DNA of 45,768 nucleotides from Trichomonas tenax (taxonomy: Eukaryota > Parabasalia > Trichomonadida > Trichomonadidae), in the NCBI GenBank assembly GCA_023091735.1, contig JALKBU010000355.1, positions 1 through 45,768 on the forward strand, written 5' to 3'. The notes under the pieces were generated by a model, which was not told the DNA's origin, made no database searches, and worked only from the letters and a program-made list of their open reading frames with translations. The first letter of the stretch is position 1. Each line of letters opens with the position of its first letter. The position numbers and the translations under genes are program-made. Of the stretch, positions 38,595-45,768 are shown piece after piece.

Positions 38595-41500
38595 GTGATG
38601 CAGACTGTCGATATTGAACATGTAATCAGCGTTGCATCAGCATTTGTGATGGGCCAAACAGATATATCGGATCCCCTTTATGTCGCAATGACAACGCAAG
38701 TTGAATATTTGCCTCTTTGCTTCCAAATTTTGAATGAATGTTTTCAAATTCAGGATGCACAGCTTCTTGCTGCCGTCAGTCTTGTAAACTTGACGACAAT
38801 GTTCGCAACACAATGGCCAAAAGAGACAATTGACGAGTTTAAAGACTCTATTTTCAAATGGTTAAATTTATGCATTCAAAACACTTCAATTACCAATGCG
38901 AAAATAAAAATTATGATGGGTAAAATTATATATTGTTATACAACCGCAATTAAAGTTACAAATTCATCATATAATTATCTCGCAAACGTAGCGGAAGAAA
39001 TTGAGGCCGCAATTCCGGGTGATGAGCCTCAGGCAATCAGTTTCAAGTTTTTAATTTATCAATTAATTATGGCAAATCTCAAAAATATTAAAGATTCTCC
39101 TTCTTCAATCGCAGAAATGCTTGAGCAGCAGTTCCACGTTTCATTCACACTTTTTAATCGCGCTTTAGAGATTTTACGTCCTAGATTCGCTCTTAACGAA
39201 CAACAAGAAGTTGTTCCTTTAGAAGGTGCTGACAATGATTTAATCATTGCCACAGCATTAGATATGATGGATTCTATTCTCGATTATCATCTCATTGATA
39301 TTAATTCTAATGCAGTTATTAAAGATGAAATTATTTCAGAAGAATTAAATTTGAAGCCAATTTGGCGCGAAGAAGCAACAAATGCTGACAATTACAAACT
39401 TTTATTCTCCATCGTCAAGTTTAGACCCAATTTCAGGACTGTCGCATTAAAATTAATTTATAAACTTTGCTGCGTCAAGAAAGCAATGTTTACAAGTCCA
39501 GAACTCCATTTCAACTGCTTTATGACAACAATTACACAAGCAACACAGTTAATGTCTGTTCCAGAGTTTTTTAACACAACATCAAATACAAATGGAAATG
39601 ATCTCGTTTTCCACCTCGCGAAGATTCTTTACAAGATAAGAATTCGCACAGACCATGCTATCGCTGATGAAACACAAGAATACCAAAACTTTTTAGCCGT
39701 ATTAAGAGAAAGAACAAGCGCATATATTCAAGGAAATCAAATCGAATCTAATCCACAGATGATGCTTTATCTTATTAAATTCTGGTGCACATGCTTAAGC
39801 GACAATACACCATTCCATGATATTTTGTTCACTTATATTCATGATATCCTTGAACTTCCATCTAAAGGAAAACTGGAAGCATTGGTGCAAATTTTGGATA
39901 ATATAAACGATGGCCGCGTTCCAGATTGCATCAGAGTTATTCCTCAATGGTGCAGCAAAAACATTGGCGCCTTTGCATCTGATATCTGCAAATATTTCTC
40001 CAATACTCAAAGTCAGTTTAGCCAGTTCATCGCTCAAGCAAATGAAAGCGATATTCCAGAGTTAAAGAAGTGCGATATTCAGATGGCTTTCATCATTTGC
40101 TTCCTTGTATCAATTCTTAAGGATTGCGTCTCTAACCCAACAGAAACACAGATTCAAGCTTTCCAGGTCATCATCAAGGCCCTTGTTGACTCCAAAGAAA
40201 CGATCCAGATATGCTCATCAGTTGACATGCCATACTTCGAGCGCTCTTTGATGATCTTCTGCCATACATTCAAGCGTACAAACTTCCCAAAAAAGATCAA
40301 AGATATATACAAGGATGCTGACTTCTATTTCAAGGACCTTCCTAGCGCTACAAACTTGTTGATTGAGAGAGTAACATTTACATTAAGAACATTTCCAAAT
40401 GATTTAGAAACAATCAACCTAGCAGTCAAGGCCCTTGACTCTGTTATTGTTCTATTGACAGAGATGAAACTTATCAACCAATCTCTTAATACTGAATTGC
40501 TTTTGCAGTCGTTCGTTAACGATCCATTCGAATTCATGATCAATGCAATGAACAAGAGATCAACAATCAATGCTAGCCGTGTCATGACAACAATTGCTTT
40601 GTCATCACCTGCTGCAACGGAATATTTCATGTCATTCCTTGAGAATAACTTCCAGCTGTTCTTGACACAGAAAGATGAAAATGTTTTCCGTGCTCTTCTT
40701 TACAATTTCATCGGTACATTCGAGGCATGCACTCGCAAGCAGGACTTCGACATCTTCTTTAGATGGCTATTCCCAGACCATCTCTCGCAGATCATTCAAG
40801 TTCTCCCATCAATCGCTGAACCAAAATTGAGATCTGATTTCTTCAAGTTCCTTTATTCAACAATTGTTCCTCTTCAAACAGACTCAATTAAGTCTGGACC
40901 AAAGATTGCTTTCCCACCACATTCGGCTGATGGCGTCCATTTGTTCCAGCTTCTTGCTCTTGCCCTCACAACTGGTTTCAAGATGATTCTTGAAGAAATT
41001 TCACAGGCGACAGAAAACATCAAAACATTTCTCAAGCCATTCAAGCCAATGTGCAAACTTATGAGTGAGATTATGCGCGCTGATTATGTTATGTTCGATG
41101 CATTCGAGCTTTACGAGGATACAACAATCAGCGATCTTTTGAATTCATACTTCAGCTTGTTGCATGTTATTAACATCGAAGAATACATGAATGTCGAAAG
41201 CTTCAAGATATTGGTTTCTTTAATTGATGCTTTGTCTAACTTCCATATGTCGCGTGTTATCAGCTGCAACCCAGACTTTGTTATTTTGATGCTTGACATC
41301 ATCATTCAGGTGTTCGAGGGCAAGGATGATGATTTTCTCGAAAAGTTTGGTATGAAGGCTGCAAAGAACATCATCAAGTTCTTTGTTGATAATTCAACAG
41401 ATGCAAATATCGCTAAACTCATTCAGGGATGCGAAGTAAGGATAAGGAATATAACAGCATTGTTGTGGATGAAGCTTCTCAATGAAAAGAAGACGGTGCC

Positions 41501-41750
41501 ATATGAAATCGCACTCATTCTCAAACCAATCTTTATTCTCATACCAAACCTCATTCAGTTTGTTCACGACTCAACAACTGCATTCGTTCCAGACAACGCT
41601 CTTCCAAGATACGAAGAGTTATTCAGACAGATATTGGCTCTGATGTCGAATATCCTGAATATCGATGAAGCTGATGTTAGAAAGGTTCTCCAAGATATCC
41701 ATGAATTTGCTTATTCTCTTCAAATGAACATCACAATCCCAATGGCATAA
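38595..41750 (+). CDS. Importin-beta family karyopherin, exportin-7-like
   Basis: A 1051-residue all-helical protein of family-typical length. The N-terminus (QDAQLLAAVSLVNLTTMF, then a KDSIFKWL helix) matches the importin-beta N-terminal HEAT pattern, particularly that of exportin-7/RanBP16 and exportin-4. The rest is regular amphipathic HEAT-type helix pairs without low-complexity insertions. These proteins carry cargo through nuclear pores in a Ran-dependent way. Assignment to the XPO7 branch is by impression of the N-terminus and is only moderate; another exportin or importin-13-like protein is possible. Confidence 0.65.
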   Translation: MMQTVDIEHVISVASAFVMGQTDISDPLYVAMTTQVEYLPLCFQILNECFQIQDAQLLAAVSLVNLTTMFATQWPKETIDEFKDSIFKWLNLCIQNTSITNAKIKIMMGKIIYCYTTAIKVTNSSYNYLANVAEEIEAAIPGDEPQAISFKFLIYQLIMANLKNIKDSPSSIAEMLEQQFHVSFTLFNRALEILRPRFALNEQQEVVPLEGADNDLIIATALDMMDSILDYHLIDINSNAVIKDEIISEELNLKPIWREEATNADNYKLLFSIVKFRPNFRTVALKLIYKLCCVKKAMFTSPELHFNCFMTTITQATQLMSVPEFFNTTSNTNGNDLVFHLAKILYKIRIRTDHAIADETQEYQNFLAVLRERTSAYIQGNQIESNPQMMLYLIKFWCTCLSDNTPFHDILFTYIHDILELPSKGKLEALVQILDNINDGRVPDCIRVIPQWCSKNIGAFASDICKYFSNTQSQFSQFIAQANESDIPELKKCDIQMAFIICFLVSILKDCVSNPTETQIQAFQVIIKALVDSKETIQICSSVDMPYFERSLMIFCHTFKRTNFPKKIKDIYKDADFYFKDLPSATNLLIERVTFTLRTFPNDLETINLAVKALDSVIVLLTEMKLINQSLNTELLLQSFVNDPFEFMINAMNKRSTINASRVMTTIALSSPAATEYFMSFLENNFQLFLTQKDENVFRALLYNFIGTFEACTRKQDFDIFFRWLFPDHLSQIIQVLPSIAEPKLRSDFFKFLYSTIVPLQTDSIKSGPKIAFPPHSADGVHLFQLLALALTTGFKMILEEISQATENIKTFLKPFKPMCKLMSEIMRADYVMFDAFELYEDTTISDLLNSYFSLLHVINIEEYMNVESFKILVSLIDALSNFHMSRVISCNPDFVILMLDIIIQVFEGKDDDFLEKFGMKAAKNIIKFFVDNSTDANIAKLIQGCEVRIRNITALLWMKLLNEKKTVPYEIALILKPIFILIPNLIQFVHDSTTAFVPDNALPRYEELFRQILALMSNILNIDEADVRKVLQDIHEFAYSLQMNITIPMA

Positions 41751-42174
41751 TTTATTTATTATATTTTTATGAATATTATATTTGATGACTAATTAAATGA
41801 TTTTTGTGGCACCTTTGATTCTTTCTATATGATATATATATCATCACATATATTATGAATATTATTTTTTTAATATATATTGCGAAAAAGACATTATAGG
41901 CATAATTATCATATTGAAAAGCTTCAAATTTTAAGCTACAACAATGAGTATTTTGATTAAAATAGTAAAATATATTTGTAACAATTTATCATTTCAAAGA
42001 ATTACAAAAGTACTTATGTTAAATGATATTACTAAAATAATGTAAATGATCAACAACATAATGAAGATGATATTAGAAATATATTATACTTTGAAAAAAT
42101 TAATCGAAATTAGTTAAAAGGAATTAATAATTGTTAGTTCCATAAGAAATTATATAATTATCAATGATAGTTTT
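41751..42174. other. AT-rich spacer with a 16-bp palindrome
   Basis: No gene. ATGATATATATATCAT at 41829-41844 is a perfect palindrome about 80 bases past the exportin-like stop codon. The remainder is A/T-rich sequence with no motif copies. Confidence 0.45.
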
Positions 42175-42885
42175 ATGATTTTTTCGTTGATGAAAAATAT
42201 TGATAAATTTTATAAAGCGGCAGAGTTTTCGTTAAAACAAAAAATAACACCAAAAAGTCATAAAACACCTAAAAATGTTGTTTTTAAAGTATCAACAGGA
42301 CAAAATATATCAATGAGTGAAGATAAATCTGCGGAACAGAAAGCTCAAGAAACGGCTCCAAAGCCATCAGAGGAGGTTCTGTATCCGGACAGACCTCTTG
42401 AATTGATGCGTCTGCCAAATCTCAGTAGAACTGCAGGCGCTGCGGACCATCAATTTGTATCAGCATTCAGAAAATCAGTTTTTCACTTCGAGACGACTCT
42501 CTCGCAACAGCAGGAAAGAATTCTCAATCCAAGTCGCCAAGAATTGCTAAAAATCATCACAACAAATGCACCAACTTTCGGATTTCCAGCTTGTTTGTTA
42601 AATTCGAAGGACAAAGTTAAATCTATCGAAGAGCTCAAAGGCCAGCAAGCAGAAACTATCGACGACGACACTGTTAGACTCGAATTCAAGAATGCAACAT
42701 CAATTACAAGTGAAGACGTCATTGATCAGGCGAAGTTAGACAGCTCTGATGATGACGACGAGGAAAAGAGCAACACAGACGATGACGAGGAAATGGCGGC
42801 TGATTATGCTGCACAATACGGAGACCAGGAAACTGGCGATATAGATGATGAGGACAATGACGATGAAGGCGACGACGATGAGTAA
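42175..42885 (+). CDS. Acidic-tailed protein, candidate RNA polymerase III RPC7/Rpc31-like subunit
   Basis: 236 codons from the first ATG. The real start may be the internal ATG at 42313 (190 residues), because the first 46 codons are basic, low in complexity and AT-rich like spacer. The core has LYPDRPLELMRL, then AFRKSVFHFET, and a helix; the order FPD... then FxET resembles the N-terminal part of POLR3G/RPC7. The last 50 residues are almost all Asp/Glu (ending DDDDE), as in RPC7/Rpc31. RPC7 helps initiate Pol III transcription. The assignment is tentative; other acidic nuclear proteins fit nearly as well. It converges with the CDC16-like gene, with a 46-base gap. Confidence 0.6.
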   Translation: MIFSLMKNIDKFYKAAEFSLKQKITPKSHKTPKNVVFKVSTGQNISMSEDKSAEQKAQETAPKPSEEVLYPDRPLELMRLPNLSRTAGAADHQFVSAFRKSVFHFETTLSQQQERILNPSRQELLKIITTNAPTFGFPACLLNSKDKVKSIEELKGQQAETIDDDTVRLEFKNATSITSEDVIDQAKLDSSDDDDEEKSNTDDDEEMAADYAAQYGDQETGDIDDEDNDDEGDDDE

Positions 42886-42931
42886 AACTATTTATAGAAC
42901 TTTTTTTGTAATAAAAGAAAAATAACAAACT

Positions 42932-44158
42932 TTATTTATGCTTTATAGCTTTTTGCAATGCAACATCAAGCATCTTTGTCGCAAATGGATGGACTGGATC
43001 AACAGCTAACGTCTTATTATAGAATAAAATTGCTTCATCGAGATTTCCCATTAAATGATGTGTAAATCCAATTGATGCCAAGCTTTCTTGCATTGGAGCA
43101 CCATATGATATTGATCTGTTGTACTGAATGATTGCTTCTTCGAAGTTTCCTAAAAATCTGTAACAATGTCCAGCATTGACTGCAGAACTTGCACGTAAGT
43201 CTCTTTCTTCCGATGTTTCTTCTATCTCGAGGAAAACTTTGAGTGCAGCTGCATAAAAGCCTTCAGTCATTGTTAAAACAGCGTGTTCGTGCTTAACAAA
43301 GTCATTTATGTCTCCAATCATGTCTATCCATGGCACAGCGAGCGATGGTGATCCGCTCTTCAAGTGTATTGACATTGCAAACATCGCAACACTCTTTGAT
43401 TGCGGATATCTGTTGTGAACAAGTTTTAGTGTGGAAATCGCTTCATTCCACTCTTCAGCGTACATGAATGAGTAAATAAGGCAGAGCCAAGCGATCTCAC
43501 ACGATTGGTCAATAGATGTGGCTTTAACAAGCAGCGCGTGTCCACTTTCGCGTTGATCACAAAGTATTCTATAACATCCGCAAGCTGTCACTATATACGG
43601 ATCATTTTCGCTTCTGACATCAGATAAAAGTGTGTATTTGTGTAATATTGTTGGATCTTTGCCCATCATCGCTTTAATTATTGCATTTGTGATTGCTTCT
43701 GGATGTAATTGATCGTGTTCTTGTGTGATCTTTGGCTGCTCCTTTGCAACAGGAGGTATTTCAGTCCTTCCACTGTTGAATAAAGCTGTATCTCTAAAAT
43801 ATTTGAGTGTCTTTGAGTTTTCTACAATTTCTTTCGGAACAACTACAGGAAGAATCACTTCATAGACAACAGCGTCTGCTGCAAGAAGCGTAATTATCTT
43901 TGCGTAATCTTTATTTTCGAATAATGCTTTACATCGAATGATTAAAAGCTGTTCATCGCACATTATTTGGTTCGACAAACCCTCTGACCATTGTTCTAAC
44001 TCTCTAAAGTTGCCCATTCCGTATAATGCATACATTCTGCAGAAAATTGCTTCGTAATCGAACTTATTTTCCTGGAGAATCATGTCAGAGTAGAACATGA
44101 CGGACTTCCATGAACATGATTCCATGGATTGCCGCATATATTTCACTAATTGCTCCAT
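42932..44158 (-). CDS. CDC16/APC6-like TPR subunit of the anaphase-promoting complex
   Basis: A 408-residue TPR protein. The C-terminal repeats match CDC16/APC6: NAGHCYRFLGNFEEAIIQYN then ASIGFTHHLMGNLDEAILFYNKTL then a TKMLDVAL close (about 326-400), paralleling CDC16's GHVCRKLKKY...AIGYIHSLMGNFENAVDYF. The N-terminal SWKSVMFYSDMIL also fits CDC16. It is shorter than the roughly 600-residue animal and yeast proteins, lacking a long middle and tail. The APC/C ubiquitin ligase drives anaphase; APC6 is a structural TPR arm. An Inr-like TCACTTTT on the minus strand (44173-44180) lies about 20 bases upstream of the ATG, and TTTACATGTCA is at 44214-44224. Confidence 0.75.
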   Translation of the reverse strand: MEQLVKYMRQSMESCSWKSVMFYSDMILQENKFDYEAIFCRMYALYGMGNFRELEQWSEGLSNQIMCDEQLLIIRCKALFENKDYAKIITLLAADAVVYEVILPVVVPKEIVENSKTLKYFRDTALFNSGRTEIPPVAKEQPKITQEHDQLHPEAITNAIIKAMMGKDPTILHKYTLLSDVRSENDPYIVTACGCYRILCDQRESGHALLVKATSIDQSCEIAWLCLIYSFMYAEEWNEAISTLKLVHNRYPQSKSVAMFAMSIHLKSGSPSLAVPWIDMIGDINDFVKHEHAVLTMTEGFYAAALKVFLEIEETSEERDLRASSAVNAGHCYRFLGNFEEAIIQYNRSISYGAPMQESLASIGFTHHLMGNLDEAILFYNKTLAVDPVHPFATKMLDVALQKAIKHK

Positions 44159-44300
44159 GTTTTAATTTTAAGAAAAGTGAACGTTTAAAATTACTATTTT
44201 TGACATAATGTATTTTACATGTCAAACGATAATTCTGATAGCAGAGATATTCGTACTTTTTCATTGAATTCGTGTGAAGCATATGGAAATCCTGCCCCAA
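44159..44300 (-). promoter_or_regulatory. Upstream region of the CDC16-like gene
   Basis: Minus-strand TCACTTTT (44173-44180) as possible Inr, GTTCACTTTTC context, then the recurrent motif TTTACATGTCA at 44214-44224 preceded by TGACATAA (44201-44208). Confidence 0.55.
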
Positions 44301-44376
44301 AAATGTCAGGAAAAGTGACAGTATGTAAAGTGTTTTTGTCAGGTTTTACATGCTAGCACACTTCATGCTTTGAACC

Positions 44377-44455
44377 AATTTCATCACAAAAAGTAACTGA
44401 CTGCGTAGGATATGACACAAGTTCAATGCAATCAGTCACTTTTTGTGATGAAATT
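44377..44455. repeat. 79-nt hairpin, 27-base arms
   Basis: Arms 44377-44403 and 44429-44455 match at 25 of 27 positions (core TTTCATCACAAAAAGT), with a 25-base loop. Both mismatches are A-C type on the plus strand, which become G-U wobbles in a minus-strand RNA, giving 27/27 pairing. Confidence 0.75.
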
Positions 44456-44498
44456 TAAAAAGTTTAAATTCATCTCAATATCGAATACATTTTTTACG

Positions 44499-44595
44499 TT
44501 TTCATGGTTTTCATGAGACAATTATGTTATCAGGCGGCCTTATATGGACAATGTTGACCATTATGAGCAGAATTGCCTCAAGAAAACCATGAAAT
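44499..44595. repeat. 97-nt hairpin, 25-base arms
   Basis: Arms 44499-44523 and 44571-44595 pair at 22 of 25 positions (core TTTCATGGTTTTC with GAAAACCATGAAA). One mismatch is A-C (minus-strand wobble), one A-A, and one terminal T-T. Loop of 47 bases. Confidence 0.7.
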
Positions 44596-44850
44596 TTCAT
44601 TGAGTTTTTTTGTTTGAGCAAAATCATCATGAAAAATGGATCACTGGATGGAATGTCTTATCAACCTTATGCACTGGGTTGTTTTTAATGATGATGTTGA
44701 CAATTTTGAAATCAACGAAATTTCAATGACTTTATTTTTGAGAATCCTATTTTTCTCGCAGAAATGCTGCTCATAATTGTATATGTATCCTTGATCACCT
44801 CTTGTGAACAGCATTGCAGCAAGATAAATTCCAAATTGCATAATGGTTTT

Positions 44851-44911
44851 ACAAGATCATCATGCAGAATGACTCACTCCATATGGCTGCAGTTCTGCAT
44901 GATTATTTTTT
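44851..44911. repeat. Hairpin with perfect 11-base core
   Basis: ATCATGCAGAA (44859-44869) and TTCTGCATGAT (44893-44903) are exact complements with a 23-base loop. Pairing extends outward through ACAA/TTGT with a small bulge. Confidence 0.6.
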
Positions 44912-45079
44912 GTTTTTCTTTAATTTAGAAACATTATTTGATTTTTTCAAAAAATATGTATATCTGATTTCATCACACATATTGCATTAACTGAGTTCAT
45001 GTGCTTGTTCGTTTCATATACATGATTTAGTCAGATATCCATGTTTTATGAACAAATATAGTAGATATTTAACAAATCA

Positions 45080-45155
45080 CCTATTTATCAATATTTTGCA
45101 CGAAGAATGCATATAGTGCACAGAAATATTAGATTCCATGCATTCTTCAAATAGG
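45080..45155. repeat. Inverted repeat with interleaved (pseudoknot-type) arms
   Basis: CCTATTT (45080-45086) plus GAAGAATGCAT (45102-45112) pair perfectly with ATGCATTCTTCAAATAGG (45138-45155), 18/18, around a 15-base insertion. That insertion includes AATATTTTGCAC (45090-45101), which can pair instead with GTGCACAGAAATATT (45116-45130). The two stems interleave, so they form either alternatives or a pseudoknot. Confidence 0.6.
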
Positions 45156-45175
45156 CGAGCTTTGTAATAATCGAC

Positions 45176-45294
45176 TTTTATTTTGCTTTTTAGCTCAAAT
45201 CATAGTACAGCTCCATCATATGAGGCTGATCCATGATATTCTTGCCTCACATAATGGAACTGTGCTATGATTTGAGCTAAAATGCAAAATAAAA
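45176..45294. repeat. 119-nt hairpin, 51-base arms
   Basis: Arms 45176-45226 and 45244-45294 pair at 46 of 51 positions with a 17-base loop; TTTTAGCTCAAATCATAG forms 18 uninterrupted pairs. Of the five mismatches, three are A-C type (minus-strand wobbles), one T-G (plus-strand wobble) and one T-T, giving 49/51 paired on minus-strand RNA and 47/51 on plus. No flanking target-site duplication is evident. Confidence 0.8.
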
Positions 45295-45550
45295 TTGTGG
45301 GTAATTTGGGAATCTAGACTTTTTCAAAATATTAGGATATACTGATGCTATACTGACTCCCTATTTACTGGTAGTGGATGTAGAATCAGTATTTCCAAAT
45401 AATTTAAATTGCAACTCTTTTTTCAAATAAATGCTAAAGGTATGTAGGGCTAAACTATGTGGGATTACCTGTTTGTAGGCATTCTCACTCTTTTGCCTCA
45501 TTAACTTAACTTGAGATTTTAAATATAGATATAAGGTATAGTTAGTAATG

Positions 45551-45595
45551 AGAATTGCGCACTGTGACGTCTGCGCCGCCACATTCCGCAATTCT
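45551..45595. repeat. Hairpin with GC-rich loop containing TGACGTC
   Basis: AGAATTGCG (45551-45559) and CGCAATTCT (45587-45595) are exact complements. The 27-base loop is strikingly GC-rich for this spacer and contains GTGACGTC, a CRE-like sequence. Confidence 0.55.
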
Positions 45596-45619
45596 TAAAT
45601 TGAGAGGTTACATGATAGA

Positions 45620-45686
45620 GTTAGTTTTACAAGTTAGTTCCCCCCCCATATAGAAAATAAATTTTTGAATTACTTACAAAACTAAC
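45620..45686. repeat. Hairpin with 17-base arms and C8 run in the loop
   Basis: Arms 45620-45636 and 45670-45686 pair at 14 of 17 positions (GTTAGTTTT/AAAACTAAC). Two mismatches are A-C type, wobbles on minus-strand RNA. Eight cytosines (45640-45647) lie in the loop. Confidence 0.55.
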
Positions 45687-45768
45687 GTTAATTTTATTTT
45701 AAAACTAATGACTTTATAAAATTTATTCAGTTTTTGAAATAATTTATTTTTTTATTTCCTAAGTAAAC
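45687..45768. other. AT-rich end of window
   Basis: Nothing recognisable; A/T-rich sequence running off the window. Confidence 0.3.

Larger units (their letters stand above)
44312..45686. repeat. Cluster of about twelve consecutive inverted repeats
   Basis: This gene-free 1.4 kb is a string of separate, mostly unrelated inverted repeats, one every 60-150 bases. Weaker members not listed separately: 44313-44363 (about 10-base core), 44623-44695 (13/14), 44763-44815 (AATGCTGCTCA/TGAACAGCATT, 10/11), 44955-45043 (core ATATCTGA, extended imperfect arms) and 45339-45392 (ATACTGAT/ATCAGTAT, 8/8). Arms are 8-51 bases and loops mostly 17-60 bases, so folded units would be about 50-120 nt. No two units look like copies of each other, which argues against a simple MITE array. 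Confidence 0.7.

Noticed and set aside
44085..44300. 71-codon minus-strand ORF overlapping the CDC16-like start
   Set aside because: Lies out of frame with the TPR protein and includes its promoter motif; no domain.
44641..44841. 66-codon minus-strand ORF in the hairpin cluster
   Set aside because: It spans two inverted repeats, has no domain or codon character of the real genes and no promoter element at its start.
45361..45591. 76-codon minus-strand ORF near the window end
   Set aside because: Random-looking sequence crossing a hairpin, with no recognisable motif.
45681..45686. ACTAAC as a possible trichomonad intron branch site
   Set aside because: No following ACACAG 3' splice site or matching 5' GTAYGT in a coding context; it is an arm of a hairpin. 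No introns were found in the window.
44312..45686. Hairpin cluster as a CRISPR array or MITE array
   Set aside because: Repeat units differ from each other, spacing is irregular, and no target-site duplications were seen.

Overview
The window looks like nuclear DNA of a parabasalid protist (a trichomonad such as Tritrichomonas or Trichomonas). Spacers are very AT-rich, a 3877-codon and a 2129-codon gene run without introns, initiator-like TCACTTTT elements lie about 20 bases upstream of two start codons, and the gene set mixes flagellar dynein, a PPDK-family gene and a Pmp-like surface protein with ordinary eukaryotic machinery. The species call (Tritrichomonas is my first guess) is weak. No rRNA, tRNA, CRISPR array or complete transposon was seen.

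Layout. 0.2-0.7 kb: RRM protein (+). 1.5-4.2 kb: full-length PPDK-family protein that has lost its phospho-carrier histidine (-). 4.8-5.2 kb: small ubiquitin-fold-like acidic protein (-). 5.5-17.2 kb: dynein heavy chain with a degenerate AAA1 site (-). 17.7-20.3 kb: FANCJ/RTEL1-type iron-sulfur helicase (-). 21.2-23.2 kb: protein with a DCX-like N-terminus and a broken P-loop (-), divergent over 76 bases from an SDF2-like MIR protein (+). 24.1-25.0 kb: Pmp-like membrane protein (-). 25.7-28.8 kb: GAF-GAF protein with a catalytically dead PDE-like domain (+). 29.2-35.5 kb: Sec16 COPII scaffold with many LF/LFGQ repeats (+). 36.1-37.1 kb: nucleotide-sugar transporter (+). 37.4-38.0 kb: bromodomain protein (+). 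38.6-41.8 kb: exportin-7-like karyopherin (+). 42.2-42.9 kb: acidic-tailed protein, possibly RPC7/Rpc31-like (+). 42.9-44.2 kb: CDC16/APC6-like TPR protein (-). 44.2-45.8 kb: no convincing gene, but a run of about a dozen inverted repeats.

The genes are independent units rather than an operon. Shared themes are the secretory pathway (Sec16, SDF2-like, nucleotide-sugar transporter, Pmp-like surface protein), nuclear processes (helicase, exportin, bromodomain, CDC16, RRM) and the flagellum (dynein).

Most interesting: (1) the hairpin cluster at 44.3-45.7 kb, whose best stems keep pairing mainly as minus-strand RNA; (2) an 11-base motif, TTTAC[AG][TC]G[TA]CA, found 12 times, all in spacers and mostly just upstream of start codons; (3) three large genes keeping the fold and length of an enzyme or motor but lacking its catalytic residues (PPDK-like, dynein AAA1, PDE-like); (4) nucleoporin-like LFGQ repeats in Sec16.
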